This document shows positions 8,731-16,020 of a stretch of 64,000 bases of DNA, in pieces. The notes under the pieces were generated by a model. The model did no database searches and had not been told where the DNA came from. It was given only the letters and a program-made list of their open reading frames with translations. Position numbers and translations under genes: made by a program. How positions within the stretch are numbered: the stretch's first letter is position 1; every line of letters starts with the position of its first letter. Origin of the DNA: CAZHTS01 sp964535315 (GTDB taxonomy: Bacteria > Chloroflexota > Anaerolineae > Anaerolineales > Anaerolineaceae); NCBI GenBank assembly GCA_964535315.1, contig CAZHTS010000016.1:1-64000 (forward strand). The letters are read 5' to 3'.

Positions 8731-10218
8731 ATGAGAATCCAATCTGTATACCGGTTTTTCGCCTTGCTTCTGCTCATTGCCCTGGATGTTTCCTGCACAG
8801 CGCGGGTCGTCGCGGCGGGCGCAGCGCCCGCCGCGGAGCGCACCCGCCAGCCCAAACAGCCGCAGGTCTTCCCCACCTCATCGTACCGGCCATCTACCAC
8901 GCCGTTTAACATCATCCTCGGTCGCCCCACCGCCGATTCTGTCACTGTCAGCCTGTACGCACAAACAAACCTGAGTGTTTCCATCGCTTATGGCACGCTA
9001 CCCGGGCAATACACCACCCGAACGGCGCCGGTAGATCTCAAAGCCGGCGCGCCTCAAAATATTGAGCTAAGCGGGCTGGCGGCCAACACCACCTACTACT
9101 ATCAGGCAACCGCCAACGGCACACCCGGCGCCGAACACACATTTCACACCCGGCGGCCCGCCGGCAGCGCCTTCACCTTCACACTGGATGCAGACCCGCA
9201 CAACCGCGACCCGCGTTTCAACGGTGAACTCTATGCCACTGTGATGAACAATGCGGCAGGCGATCGCCCCGATTTTCACATCGACCTGGGTGACACTTTT
9301 ATGACCGAAAAAGTAAAACCGCAGGGCCGCGCCGACGTCGAAAGCACCTTTGCCGACATGCGCCCCTATTTCGGTCTGCTGGCAGCCGATGCGCCTTTGT
9401 TCCTGGTCAACGGCAACCATGAAGGCGAATTGGGCTGGCTGCTAGAAAACAGCAAGGATAAGGACCTGGCGCTGTGGGCCGTGCAGCTACGCCAACAATA
9501 CTACCCCAATCCACAACCCGGAGGGTTCTATACCGGCAGCACCACCCCAGACGCCCACCTGGGCAATGTGCGCGACGGTTATTATGCCTGGACGTGGGGC
9601 GACGCCCTGTTCATCGTTCTCGACCCATTCTGGTATACGACCCGAAAGCCCGCGCCCGGCAGCACCGCCGACAACTGGAACTGGACACTGGGCAAGGAAC
9701 AGTATGACTGGCTTAAGGCCACGTTGGCAGGCAGCACGGCGCAGTTTAAATTTATCTTCACCCATCACCTGGTCGGCGGCAGCGCGGAGGGACGGGGCGG
9801 GGTCGAGGCCGCCGGTTTCTTTGAATGGGGCGGGCGCAATTCCGACGGTTCCCCCGGTTTCGACCAGCACCGCCCGGGTTGGGGCAAGCCCATTCACCAG
9901 TTGCTCGTCGAAAATCACGTCAGCGCCGTTTTCCACGGGCATGACCACGTCTTCGTCAAACAGGATTTGGACGGCATCGTCTACCAGGAAGTCCCCCAGC
10001 CGAGCAACGCAGAATACAACAACACCCGCATCGCCGCCGAGTACGGCTACCTCAACGGCGACATATTCGGCAGTTCCGGGCATCTGCGGGTGATGGTCGC
10101 GCCCGGACGGGTAACGCTAGAATACGTACGCGCCTACCTGAAAGCAGGCGAAAACAATCGCCAACACAACGGGCAAAGTGATTACTCGTACACAATCACC
10201 GCTCCTGCGCCCCAATGA
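8731..10218 (+). CDS. Exported metallophosphoesterase, tandem paralogue
   Basis: 495 aa. The architecture matches the preceding gene: N-terminal signal segment, fibronectin-like domain beginning FNIILGRP, then a phosphoesterase domain with DADPHNR, LGDTF, NGNHE, FTHHL and GHDH. The two proteins share long stretches such as FYTGS/FYSGD, the WGDALF block and the GxxxYQxxP region, so a tandem duplication is evident. The start ATG follows GAGGCAGG, 12 bases after the previous stop. The signal (SCTAR) could also be a lipobox. It is last of the four-gene cluster; I see no obvious terminator directly after it. Confidence 0.85.
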   Translation: MRIQSVYRFFALLLLIALDVSCTARVVAAGAAPAAERTRQPKQPQVFPTSSYRPSTTPFNIILGRPTADSVTVSLYAQTNLSVSIAYGTLPGQYTTRTAPVDLKAGAPQNIELSGLAANTTYYYQATANGTPGAEHTFHTRRPAGSAFTFTLDADPHNRDPRFNGELYATVMNNAAGDRPDFHIDLGDTFMTEKVKPQGRADVESTFADMRPYFGLLAADAPLFLVNGNHEGELGWLLENSKDKDLALWAVQLRQQYYPNPQPGGFYTGSTTPDAHLGNVRDGYYAWTWGDALFIVLDPFWYTTRKPAPGSTADNWNWTLGKEQYDWLKATLAGSTAQFKFIFTHHLVGGSAEGRGGVEAAGFFEWGGRNSDGSPGFDQHRPGWGKPIHQLLVENHVSAVFHGHDHVFVKQDLDGIVYQEVPQPSNAEYNNTRIAAEYGYLNGDIFGSSGHLRVMVAPGRVTLEYVRAYLKAGENNRQHNGQSDYSYTITAPAPQ

Positions 10219-10298
10219 ACCGCAAAGGGCAGATTGCGTTCCGCCCCGCGATTGCAAAAGCGTTATATCATTAGGGTAGCGATTGGAGGCGCACTGCC

Positions 10299-10880
10299 AT
10301 GTACAGTTACCCGCTGCGATTTAAAACCGAGGCCACCCCCGCCGACGCCGACCTGACCATCCTGGACGCCGAAAAGAACGAAATCCTTTTCCGGCCTAAG
10401 ATCAGCGAAGCCATGCAAAAGGGCGATACACCGTGCGTCATCTTCACCGATAAGACGTCCCGCCAGCCGATCTATACCACCCTCTTCCGGGAGAAAGACG
10501 GCATGCCGGGTTATACAATCCGCACGATGGGAGAAGCGGTGCTGGGAGAAGTGGTGAGCGGGCAGGCGCACGCCTGGCAAGTGCTGGACGCCGGCGGCAA
10601 CCTGCTGGCGTCCATTCAGGAAAAAGCCGCCTGGAAGAACTCCTGCCTGTTTATGATTCTCACCTTTCCCTTTGACAGCAGCGATACCGACGCATTCTTA
10701 AAGCTGCTGGCCCCCCACCGCTACCTGGTGAAGCTCAACGGCAGGAAAGTGCTGGAACTGCGCGAGCTGGCTTCAACCATTCACGACGATTATGGCCTGA
10801 AAAAGAAGGGCGAGTTTTCGGAAGGCGAAGAAGCCCTGCTGCTGGTCAGCCTGATCACAGTCCTGGGGCTGAAAGAATAA
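10299..10880 (+). CDS. Hypothetical protein, possibly LURP-one/Tubby-like fold
   Basis: 193 aa, no signal peptide or membrane segment. The N-terminus is beta-rich with a YPLRFKTEA start, an I-x-D-x-x-x-x-x-L-F-R-P hairpin and a later VLDAGGNLLASIQEK strand pair, a pattern that suggests the phospholipid-scramblase/LURP-one (Tubby-like) fold. That assignment is weak. The start ATG follows GGAGG at a somewhat long spacing. It is convergent with the MFS gene, ending eight bases before that gene's stop. Confidence 0.65.
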   Translation: MYSYPLRFKTEATPADADLTILDAEKNEILFRPKISEAMQKGDTPCVIFTDKTSRQPIYTTLFREKDGMPGYTIRTMGEAVLGEVVSGQAHAWQVLDAGGNLLASIQEKAAWKNSCLFMILTFPFDSSDTDAFLKLLAPHRYLVKLNGRKVLELRELASTIHDDYGLKKKGEFSEGEEALLLVSLITVLGLKE

Positions 10881-10888
10881 CGCCGCGC

Positions 10889-12073
10889 TTATGCGACCGG
10901 CGGCGGCGCAAGCCGCTTCCACACCCACAAACAGATCAGCAAATCCAGCGCCAGCACGGCGGCCCCGCTCCAGTACGGATATTCGATGTTGATATCGTAC
11001 AGATATCCGGCCCACAGCGGCCCGACCACGCGCCCCAGGCTGTTGGCGGCGCTGGTCATGCCCATCACCGTCCCCTGGCGCTCACCCGCAAAACGAGAGA
11101 CCGCAGCGTTCAAGACCGGGCCGCACAACGCCATGGCCAACGCAAACAGCCCGAGAGCCAGCAGTGTACCACCATACCCCTCTGCCAGTGACATTCCCAG
11201 AAAGCCAACCGCCCCGCCGGCCAACCCTCCGCCGATGACCGGCAGTTCACCGAAACGGCGGGTCAACGGGTCGGTGAGCAGGCCCTGAGCCACGATCATG
11301 ACCGCACCCAACACCATCCACATTCCGCCCACCTGTTGGGTGCTGAAGGCAAATTTATCCACCCCGTACAGACCGGCGATCCCCTGGAAACTGGTCAGGC
11401 CAAAGCTCATGACGAAAACCAGCGAAAGCAGCACGCCGGACGGGCCGGTGATCGTCTGGCGGATGATTGCGCCGCTCAAGGCGCCCTTTGCGCCGGCTGT
11501 CGTCTGGGACTGGTGCGATTCGGGCAGGACGAAAATGACCAGCAAGAAGGCCAGAAAGGCCAGCCCTGCCCCCACGAAAAACGGCAGAGCCAGCGTATCG
11601 GACGAGAGAAATCCGCCCAACAAGGGCCCGACCACCACGCCCACGCCCATCGCTGCGCCCAGCTGGCCCATGTCGCGGCTGCGTTCCTGCTCGCGGGCAT
11701 GATCGCCGATGTACGCCAGGGCGGTTGGCATGGTGGCGGACGAAAGGACGCCCGAAAGCGTGCGCGCCAGGAACAACATCCACAGGCTGTCTGCCAGCCC
11801 GAACAGAAAGAGAGTGATGGCGTATCCCAGAACGCCCACCAACAGCACCGGCTTGCGCCCGATGCGGTCAGAAAGGACGCCCCACACCGGGGCGCAGATC
11901 AACTGCATCAGCGAATAACAGGCCATCAACCAGCCCAGTTCGCGGCCGCCCGCCCCCAGTTTTTCGATGTAGAACGGCATGACCGGCAGCACCATGCCAT
12001 AACCGAGCATGACGACCAGCAGGGTAAAGGCGAGGATGAAGGTGGGACGGATGGCGCCCGGCGCCGTCTTCAC
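10889..12073 (-). CDS. MFS drug exporter (DHA1/TetA-like)
   Basis: 394 aa with about 12 hydrophobic helices. The loop 2-3 signature reads GVLSDRIGRKPVLL, typical of drug:H+ antiporters, and TM5 contains the GxxxGPLLGG antiporter motif (GVVVGPLLGG). The start is a GTG whose last bases overlap the upstream TGA (GTGA), so it is translationally coupled to the phosphotransferase-like gene; the longer frame upstream is merely that gene's shadow. In this operon it probably exports the same or a related compound that the partner enzyme modifies. Confidence 0.88.
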   Translation of the reverse strand: MKTAPGAIRPTFILAFTLLVVMLGYGMVLPVMPFYIEKLGAGGRELGWLMACYSLMQLICAPVWGVLSDRIGRKPVLLVGVLGYAITLFLFGLADSLWMLFLARTLSGVLSSATMPTALAYIGDHAREQERSRDMGQLGAAMGVGVVVGPLLGGFLSSDTLALPFFVGAGLAFLAFLLVIFVLPESHQSQTTAGAKGALSGAIIRQTITGPSGVLLSLVFVMSFGLTSFQGIAGLYGVDKFAFSTQQVGGMWMVLGAVMIVAQGLLTDPLTRRFGELPVIGGGLAGGAVGFLGMSLAEGYGGTLLALGLFALAMALCGPVLNAAVSRFAGERQGTVMGMTSAANSLGRVVGPLWAGYLYDINIEYPYWSGAAVLALDLLICLWVWKRLAPPPVA

Positions 12074-14655
12074 CCCGGCTGCTCCGTCACCGTGACCGTC
12101 CCGCGGCCGCCGTCCACGGTGACGAATTGCCCGCTGCGAATGTAGCGGGTGGCCGAGCGGGCGGCCATGACCGCCGGAATGCCATATTCGCGGGCAACGA
12201 TGCTGCTGTGCGAGAGCGGCCCACCGATATCGGTCACCACCGCCGAAGCCAGCGTAAACAGCGGCGTCCAGGCCGGGGTGGTGGTGACCGCCACCAGCAC
12301 GTCGCCAGGCCGCATCCGCTCGAAGTCCTCGGGGCCAAACAGCACGCAGGCCGGGGCGGTAACGACGCCGCTGCTGGTGCCCACACCCTTCAATACGATC
12401 TTGCCGTCCTTCTTTTCGGCTTCGTCGCCGTGGATCATCCCCGCAAACTTTGATTTCTCCGGCAGCATGACCGGCGGGGAAAACTTGAGCGCCGCCTGCC
12501 AGTTCGCCTTGCGGGCCGGGATGCGCCCGGCAAATTCGGGCAGTGGGCCTCCGCTCTCGAGCGCGGCAATCAGCGTTTCCACCTCCGCCTGTTCGAGCCA
12601 ATAGATGTCCTCGACGACCTGGATGGCGCCGCCGGCGACAAAACGGCGGCCCAATTCAGCCAACATACGGCGGATGAGCGGATGACCCATGCCCATATCG
12701 GCGATGCTGTCCTCGCGCATCGGGCCGGTCGCCTGCGCCCAGTGCAGCAGTTTTTCGAACCAGCCTCTAAGCGGCCAAACCAGCCGGCCCAACACGGCGC
12801 GGCTGGCCTGTTCGCGGCGGGCCACGGCCGCCTGCTGGCGGGTGTACGGATTGCCCGCCTGTCCGCTCAGAAAAGCCCTGAGCATTTCCAGCAGTGGGCC
12901 GGGTTTCTCGGCCGGCGTTGGGTTGGCGAAATCGAATTCGTAGCTGGTACGCCCGAATTCGTCCAGGTGACGGCGAAAACGCCGCCGCCATTCGTCCCAG
13001 ACCGCGGCGGAAATCGCCGCCGGCGGGCCGGCCTGCTCGAAATCAGCCAGCAGGCTCTCGGCCGGGGTGCGCAGCAGGTACTCGCGCAGGGCGTCATCGT
13101 CTCGGGCCCAGCCGGCCATAGCGTACAACGATTTCTCGGCGCGCAGTGCGCCGGTCTCGAAACCGAGCAAAAACGCCGCCGCCTCAACCTCCTGTCTGCG
13201 CCTGACCAGGGTGTCGTAAAACTTCGTAAAAAGGATCTCGCTCATCGAAGCGGCGGGCAGGGTGGTCTGTACGTCGGTAAAATAACAGCAGGCGGCAAAG
13301 AAGACCTCCTGCGCCCCCTGCCACAACACCGCCGGCGTAGACGAGGCCACGGGCAGTTTTTCCCATTCGCTCACCACCGCCGCCAGCCTGGCGCGGGCCG
13401 CCTGCCAGCGCGCCACGCTGCCGCTGAAGAAATGCGGTATCTGCCATAAGGACGCCAGCAAGACCTTGCTCATGTTGCGGAAGCCCATGTAAAAACCGCC
13501 GTAGACGTAACCGTTAAAGGGCTGATAAAACCCGTTGCCCACGAACAGGGTGCGCGCCCCATCGCCAAAGATGCGCAGCCAGAGCTGGTAGGTGGCCCGG
13601 TTGGCGAGATCCAGCCCCAGGGTGGAAAACAAAGGCGTCACCGGGCCGGGCAGGTGCTCGGCCAGGCTGCCGCGCGCATACATCGTCTGCGGGATGGGCA
13701 GGCTCCAATCCGGCGGCAGGGCGGTGATGGGCCGCGCCTGGACGATGGCAAACCTGCCGCCCGCCCGCGCCCATTCGATATCCATCGGCGCACCGTACAA
13801 CGCCTCGATCTTTGTCCCCAGCCCGACCAGTTCGGCCGCCTGCGCCGCAGAGAGCGCCGGCTTCTTGCGGCGCTCAGATGGAACAGGCTCTTCACTCGTG
13901 CCCGCCTCCGTGCGCACCGTCATGACCAGCTTTTCGGCGATCTGGCGCTGAACGATTTTGCCGGTGGCCTTGTCCACCGTCAGGGTGTCCGGCGTCACCG
14001 CCCCGGAGACGACCGCCTCGCCCAGCCCCCAGGCGGCGTTAATCAGCGCCTCTTTGCGCCGGCCGTTGACCGGGTTGGCGGTAAAGAGGATGCCGGCCGC
14101 ATCGGCAAAAACCAGTTCCTGGACCACCACCGCCAGCGCCACGGCATTCTGGTCGATATGGTGTTGGATGCGGTAGGCAATCGCCCGCGCCGTCCACAGG
14201 CTGGCCCAACACTTCTGCACCGCCGCCAGCAGGGCAGTCACGCCGCGGATGTTGAGATAGGTCTCCTGCTGCCCGGCAAAGGATGCCTCCGGCAAATCCT
14301 CGGCCGTCGCCGACGAGCGCACCGCCACCGGCGCATCCGCCAGCGGCCGGTACGCCGCCGTGATCGCGGCGTGAATCTCAGCCGGCACCTGCCCCTCGAC
14401 GAAAAGCCGCCCGATGGCCTGGGCCGCCTGCTCGAGCGTGGCCGGGACGTTCACGTCTGCCGCGCCCAGCGCCGCGAGGATGCGGTCCTGCAGCCCGTTG
14501 TCCGTCACAAAACGCCGGTAGGCCGCGGTGGTTACATGGAAACCGCCCGGCACCGGCAGGCCGGCGTTCGACAAACGCGCCAGCGACATACCTTTTCCGC
14601 CGACAGTTTCGAGATCGGCCCGCGGGTCTGCAAGGGTGAGAATGTAAGGGTTCAT
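12070..14655 (-). CDS. Rifampin phosphotransferase-like enzyme (PEP-synthase-related)
   Basis: 861 aa, matching the length and domain order of rifamycin phosphotransferases (Rph, about 865 aa) rather than PEP synthase. The N-terminal ATP-grasp domain (1-about 315) has GGKGMSLARL, VAVRSSATAEDLP and FAGQQETYLN. A divergent helical central region (about 330-740) occupies the place of the antibiotic-binding domain. The swivelling His domain at the end has GGPLSHSSIVAREYGIPAV with the phospho-carrier His816. The PEP-synthase C-terminal TIM barrel is absent. Known Rph enzymes transfer the beta-phosphate of ATP to rifamycins; the substrate here is unproven. The start follows AAGGAGG. It lies in an operon with tetR and an MFS pump. 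Confidence 0.8.
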   Translation of the reverse strand: MNPYILTLADPRADLETVGGKGMSLARLSNAGLPVPGGFHVTTAAYRRFVTDNGLQDRILAALGAADVNVPATLEQAAQAIGRLFVEGQVPAEIHAAITAAYRPLADAPVAVRSSATAEDLPEASFAGQQETYLNIRGVTALLAAVQKCWASLWTARAIAYRIQHHIDQNAVALAVVVQELVFADAAGILFTANPVNGRRKEALINAAWGLGEAVVSGAVTPDTLTVDKATGKIVQRQIAEKLVMTVRTEAGTSEEPVPSERRKKPALSAAQAAELVGLGTKIEALYGAPMDIEWARAGGRFAIVQARPITALPPDWSLPIPQTMYARGSLAEHLPGPVTPLFSTLGLDLANRATYQLWLRIFGDGARTLFVGNGFYQPFNGYVYGGFYMGFRNMSKVLLASLWQIPHFFSGSVARWQAARARLAAVVSEWEKLPVASSTPAVLWQGAQEVFFAACCYFTDVQTTLPAASMSEILFTKFYDTLVRRRQEVEAAAFLLGFETGALRAEKSLYAMAGWARDDDALREYLLRTPAESLLADFEQAGPPAAISAAVWDEWRRRFRRHLDEFGRTSYEFDFANPTPAEKPGPLLEMLRAFLSGQAGNPYTRQQAAVARREQASRAVLGRLVWPLRGWFEKLLHWAQATGPMREDSIADMGMGHPLIRRMLAELGRRFVAGGAIQVVEDIYWLEQAEVETLIAALESGGPLPEFAGRIPARKANWQAALKFSPPVMLPEKSKFAGMIHGDEAEKKDGKIVLKGVGTSSGVVTAPACVLFGPEDFERMRPGDVLVAVTTTPAWTPLFTLASAVVTDIGGPLSHSSIVAREYGIPAVMAARSATRYIRSGQFVTVDGGRGTVTVTEQPG

Positions 14656-14672
14656 GGCGTCCTCCTTTTGAT

Positions 14673-14689
14673 AGCGACTACCGGTCGCT
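14673..14689. promoter_or_regulatory. Putative TetR operator in front of the Rph-like gene
   Basis: AGCGAC-N5-GTCGCT, a perfect 17-bp interrupted palindrome, 18 bases upstream of the Rph-like start codon and 18 bases after the tetR stop. The same arms recur twice at the tetR promoter (15316-15355). Confidence 0.75.
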
Positions 14690-14707
14690 CACACGGGTAA
14701 AAAAATA

Positions 14708-15301
14708 TCAGGCCAACAGGCCGTTCAATATCAGAGCGAGTGCGTCTTGCACCATCTGCTCGGGCGTGCCGCTTCTACGATTGGCGTAAACCGCCGGCGA
14801 CAGCGCCGAGAGGATGACCCGCGTTGCCAGCAGCGGATCGACGCGGCGAAAAAGGCCCTCGCCAATACCGGCTTCAATCACGCCGCGGATAATATCCTGA
14901 TATAGATGCCGTCTCTTGTTAATCCGCTGCAGGCTGCTTTGTGGCAAACGCTGCATTTCTTGGGTCAATTTAAGATAAAAGTCCTCTTTGGCCGCCAGGT
15001 AGGCCAGGTAGGTCGAGATGATTTCGTTCAGCTTTTCCTGGGTGGCAATCGGGCGTCCGGCAATTTCGCGGGTTTGTCCGATCAGCCCATCCACTTCTGC
15101 TTCCACCGCGGCCAGCAAAATCTCGTCTTTGGTATGGAAGTAGTCGTACAGCGTGGACTTGCCCACCCCGGCGGACTCGGCGATCTCACGCATCGTGGTC
15201 TCGTTGAAGCCCCTTTCCAGGAACAGGTGCACCGCCGTCTGGCAAATTTCGTACCGGCGGCGGGCCTGCTCTTCTGCGGTTAGTGGGATTCCTTTGGGCA
15301 T
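14708..15301 (-). CDS. TetR-family repressor
   Basis: 197 aa. The N-terminal helix-turn-helix is typical (FNETTMREIAESAGVGKSTLYDYFHTKDEIL, about residues 32-60), followed by a helical ligand-binding domain. The start is the inner ATG after GAGGAGA; the longer frame would cover the promoter itself. It is first in the tetR/Rph-like/MFS operon. Two palindromes with the arms AGCGAC/GTCGCT frame its own -10 and one precedes the next gene, so negative autoregulation with induction by a toxic ligand is the simple reading. Confidence 0.92.
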   Translation of the reverse strand: MPKGIPLTAEEQARRRYEICQTAVHLFLERGFNETTMREIAESAGVGKSTLYDYFHTKDEILLAAVEAEVDGLIGQTREIAGRPIATQEKLNEIISTYLAYLAAKEDFYLKLTQEMQRLPQSSLQRINKRRHLYQDIIRGVIEAGIGEGLFRRVDPLLATRVILSALSPAVYANRRSGTPEQMVQDALALILNGLLA

Positions 15302-15315
15302 TCTGTCTCCTCGAA

Positions 15316-15332
15316 AGCGACCATCATTCGCT
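15316..15332. promoter_or_regulatory. Second TetR operator copy at the tetR promoter
   Basis: AGCGAC-N5-TTCGCT, one mismatch from the perfect palindrome. It directly abuts the downstream edge of the tetR -10 box, and its centre is 23 bp from that of the operator inside the spacer. Confidence 0.65.
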
Positions 15333-15361
15333 ATTATAAGCGACCGCCGGTCGCTTGTCAA
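15333..15361 (-). promoter_or_regulatory. Consensus tetR promoter with operator filling the spacer
   Basis: On the minus strand TTGACA (15356-15361), a 17-bp spacer and TATAAT (15333-15338). The spacer (15339-15355) is exactly a perfect AGCGAC-N5-GTCGCT palindrome, so repressor binding would block the promoter. Confidence 0.85.
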
Positions 15362-15374
15362 GTACCCAAAAACT

Positions 15375-15403
15375 TTGACAGATACCGCCAACCCGGATAC
15401 ACT
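15375..15403 (+). promoter_or_regulatory. Promoter of the GNAT gene
   Basis: TTGACA, 17-bp spacer, TACACT. The -10 ends 13 bases before the ATG at 15417, so the transcript would have a very short leader without a clear ribosome site. Confidence 0.6.
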
Positions 15404-15416
15404 ATTCCTGGACAGC

Positions 15417-15941
15417 ATGAGAGCAAATCCGCCAGATTCACCCCTTGAAATCAGACCCCTGCTTGCAAGCGACGTCCCCTTTTTATGGGAGATGTTGTAC
15501 CAGGCCCTGTACGTGCCGCCCGGTCAGCCTGCGCCAGGGCGTGAGATCCTGCAAGCGCCGGAGATCCGGCGTTACGCCTGCGACTGGGGCCGGCCGGGCG
15601 ACGTGGGATTTGTGGCGCTGGCAGCAGGCCAACCGGTCGGGGCGGTCTGGCTGCGTTTGCTGGTGGGCGACGAACGCGGCTTTGGCTATATAGACGAAAC
15701 CACGCCCGAGCTTTCTATTGCCGTGCTGCCCGACCAGCGCGGGCAAGGGATCGGCGGGGCGCTGCTCGCCCACCTCATCGCCCGGGTGAGCGGGCGTTAC
15801 CCGGCCCTCTGTCTGAGCGTGTCGGCCGGCAATCCCGCCCAACGGCTTTATCAACGCCTGGGGTTTGTGGTGGTGGCCCAGGAGGGTGACTCGTTCAAGA
15901 TGCTCAGACGAAATGAAAACCTACCCGCTTTCGCAGATTGA
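15417..15941 (+). CDS. GNAT-family N-acetyltransferase
   Basis: 174 aa. It starts with the usual LEIRPLLASDVP strand and contains the acetyl-CoA loop in LPDQRGQGIGGALLAHL (Q/R-x-x-G-x-G) and the late NPAQRLYQRLGFVVV block. The substrate is unknown. The ATG was chosen because the long upstream frame runs through the tetR promoter on the opposite strand. Its 3' end overlaps the start of a degenerate PhzF reading frame. Confidence 0.85.
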   Translation: MRANPPDSPLEIRPLLASDVPFLWEMLYQALYVPPGQPAPGREILQAPEIRRYACDWGRPGDVGFVALAAGQPVGAVWLRLLVGDERGFGYIDETTPELSIAVLPDQRGQGIGGALLAHLIARVSGRYPALCLSVSAGNPAQRLYQRLGFVVVAQEGDSFKMLRRNENLPAFAD

Positions 15942-16012
15942 CGCCTTCACCCGGCAACCCGACCGGCGTCGTTTCACACGCCGACGGGCTGAGCGACGCC
16001 CAGATGCAGCAA
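15913..16012 (+). pseudogene. Remnant of a PhzF-family gene (5' end only)
   Basis: The frame opens MKTYPLSQIDAFT, then needs a frame change to continue GNPTGVV...GLSDAQMQQ, after which it stops resembling anything and meets the 3' end of the kinase gene. This is the N-terminus of a PhzF-like isomerase; the intact relative at 59803 begins MKTLSFKKIDAFT and continues GNPAG...DEAEMQR. Several codons are missing at the break and the remaining roughly 250 residues are gone. Confidence 0.7.
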
Positions 16013-16020
16013 GACCACAG

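Noticed and set aside
12074..12601. Upstream in-frame extension of the MFS gene
   Set aside because: It covers the Rph-like gene in another frame; the coupled GTG at 12073 gives a normal MFS length.
13654..14700. 348-codon plus-strand frame opposite the Rph-like gene
   Set aside because: Arg/His-rich shadow frame without similarity; the opposite strand has a full domain set.
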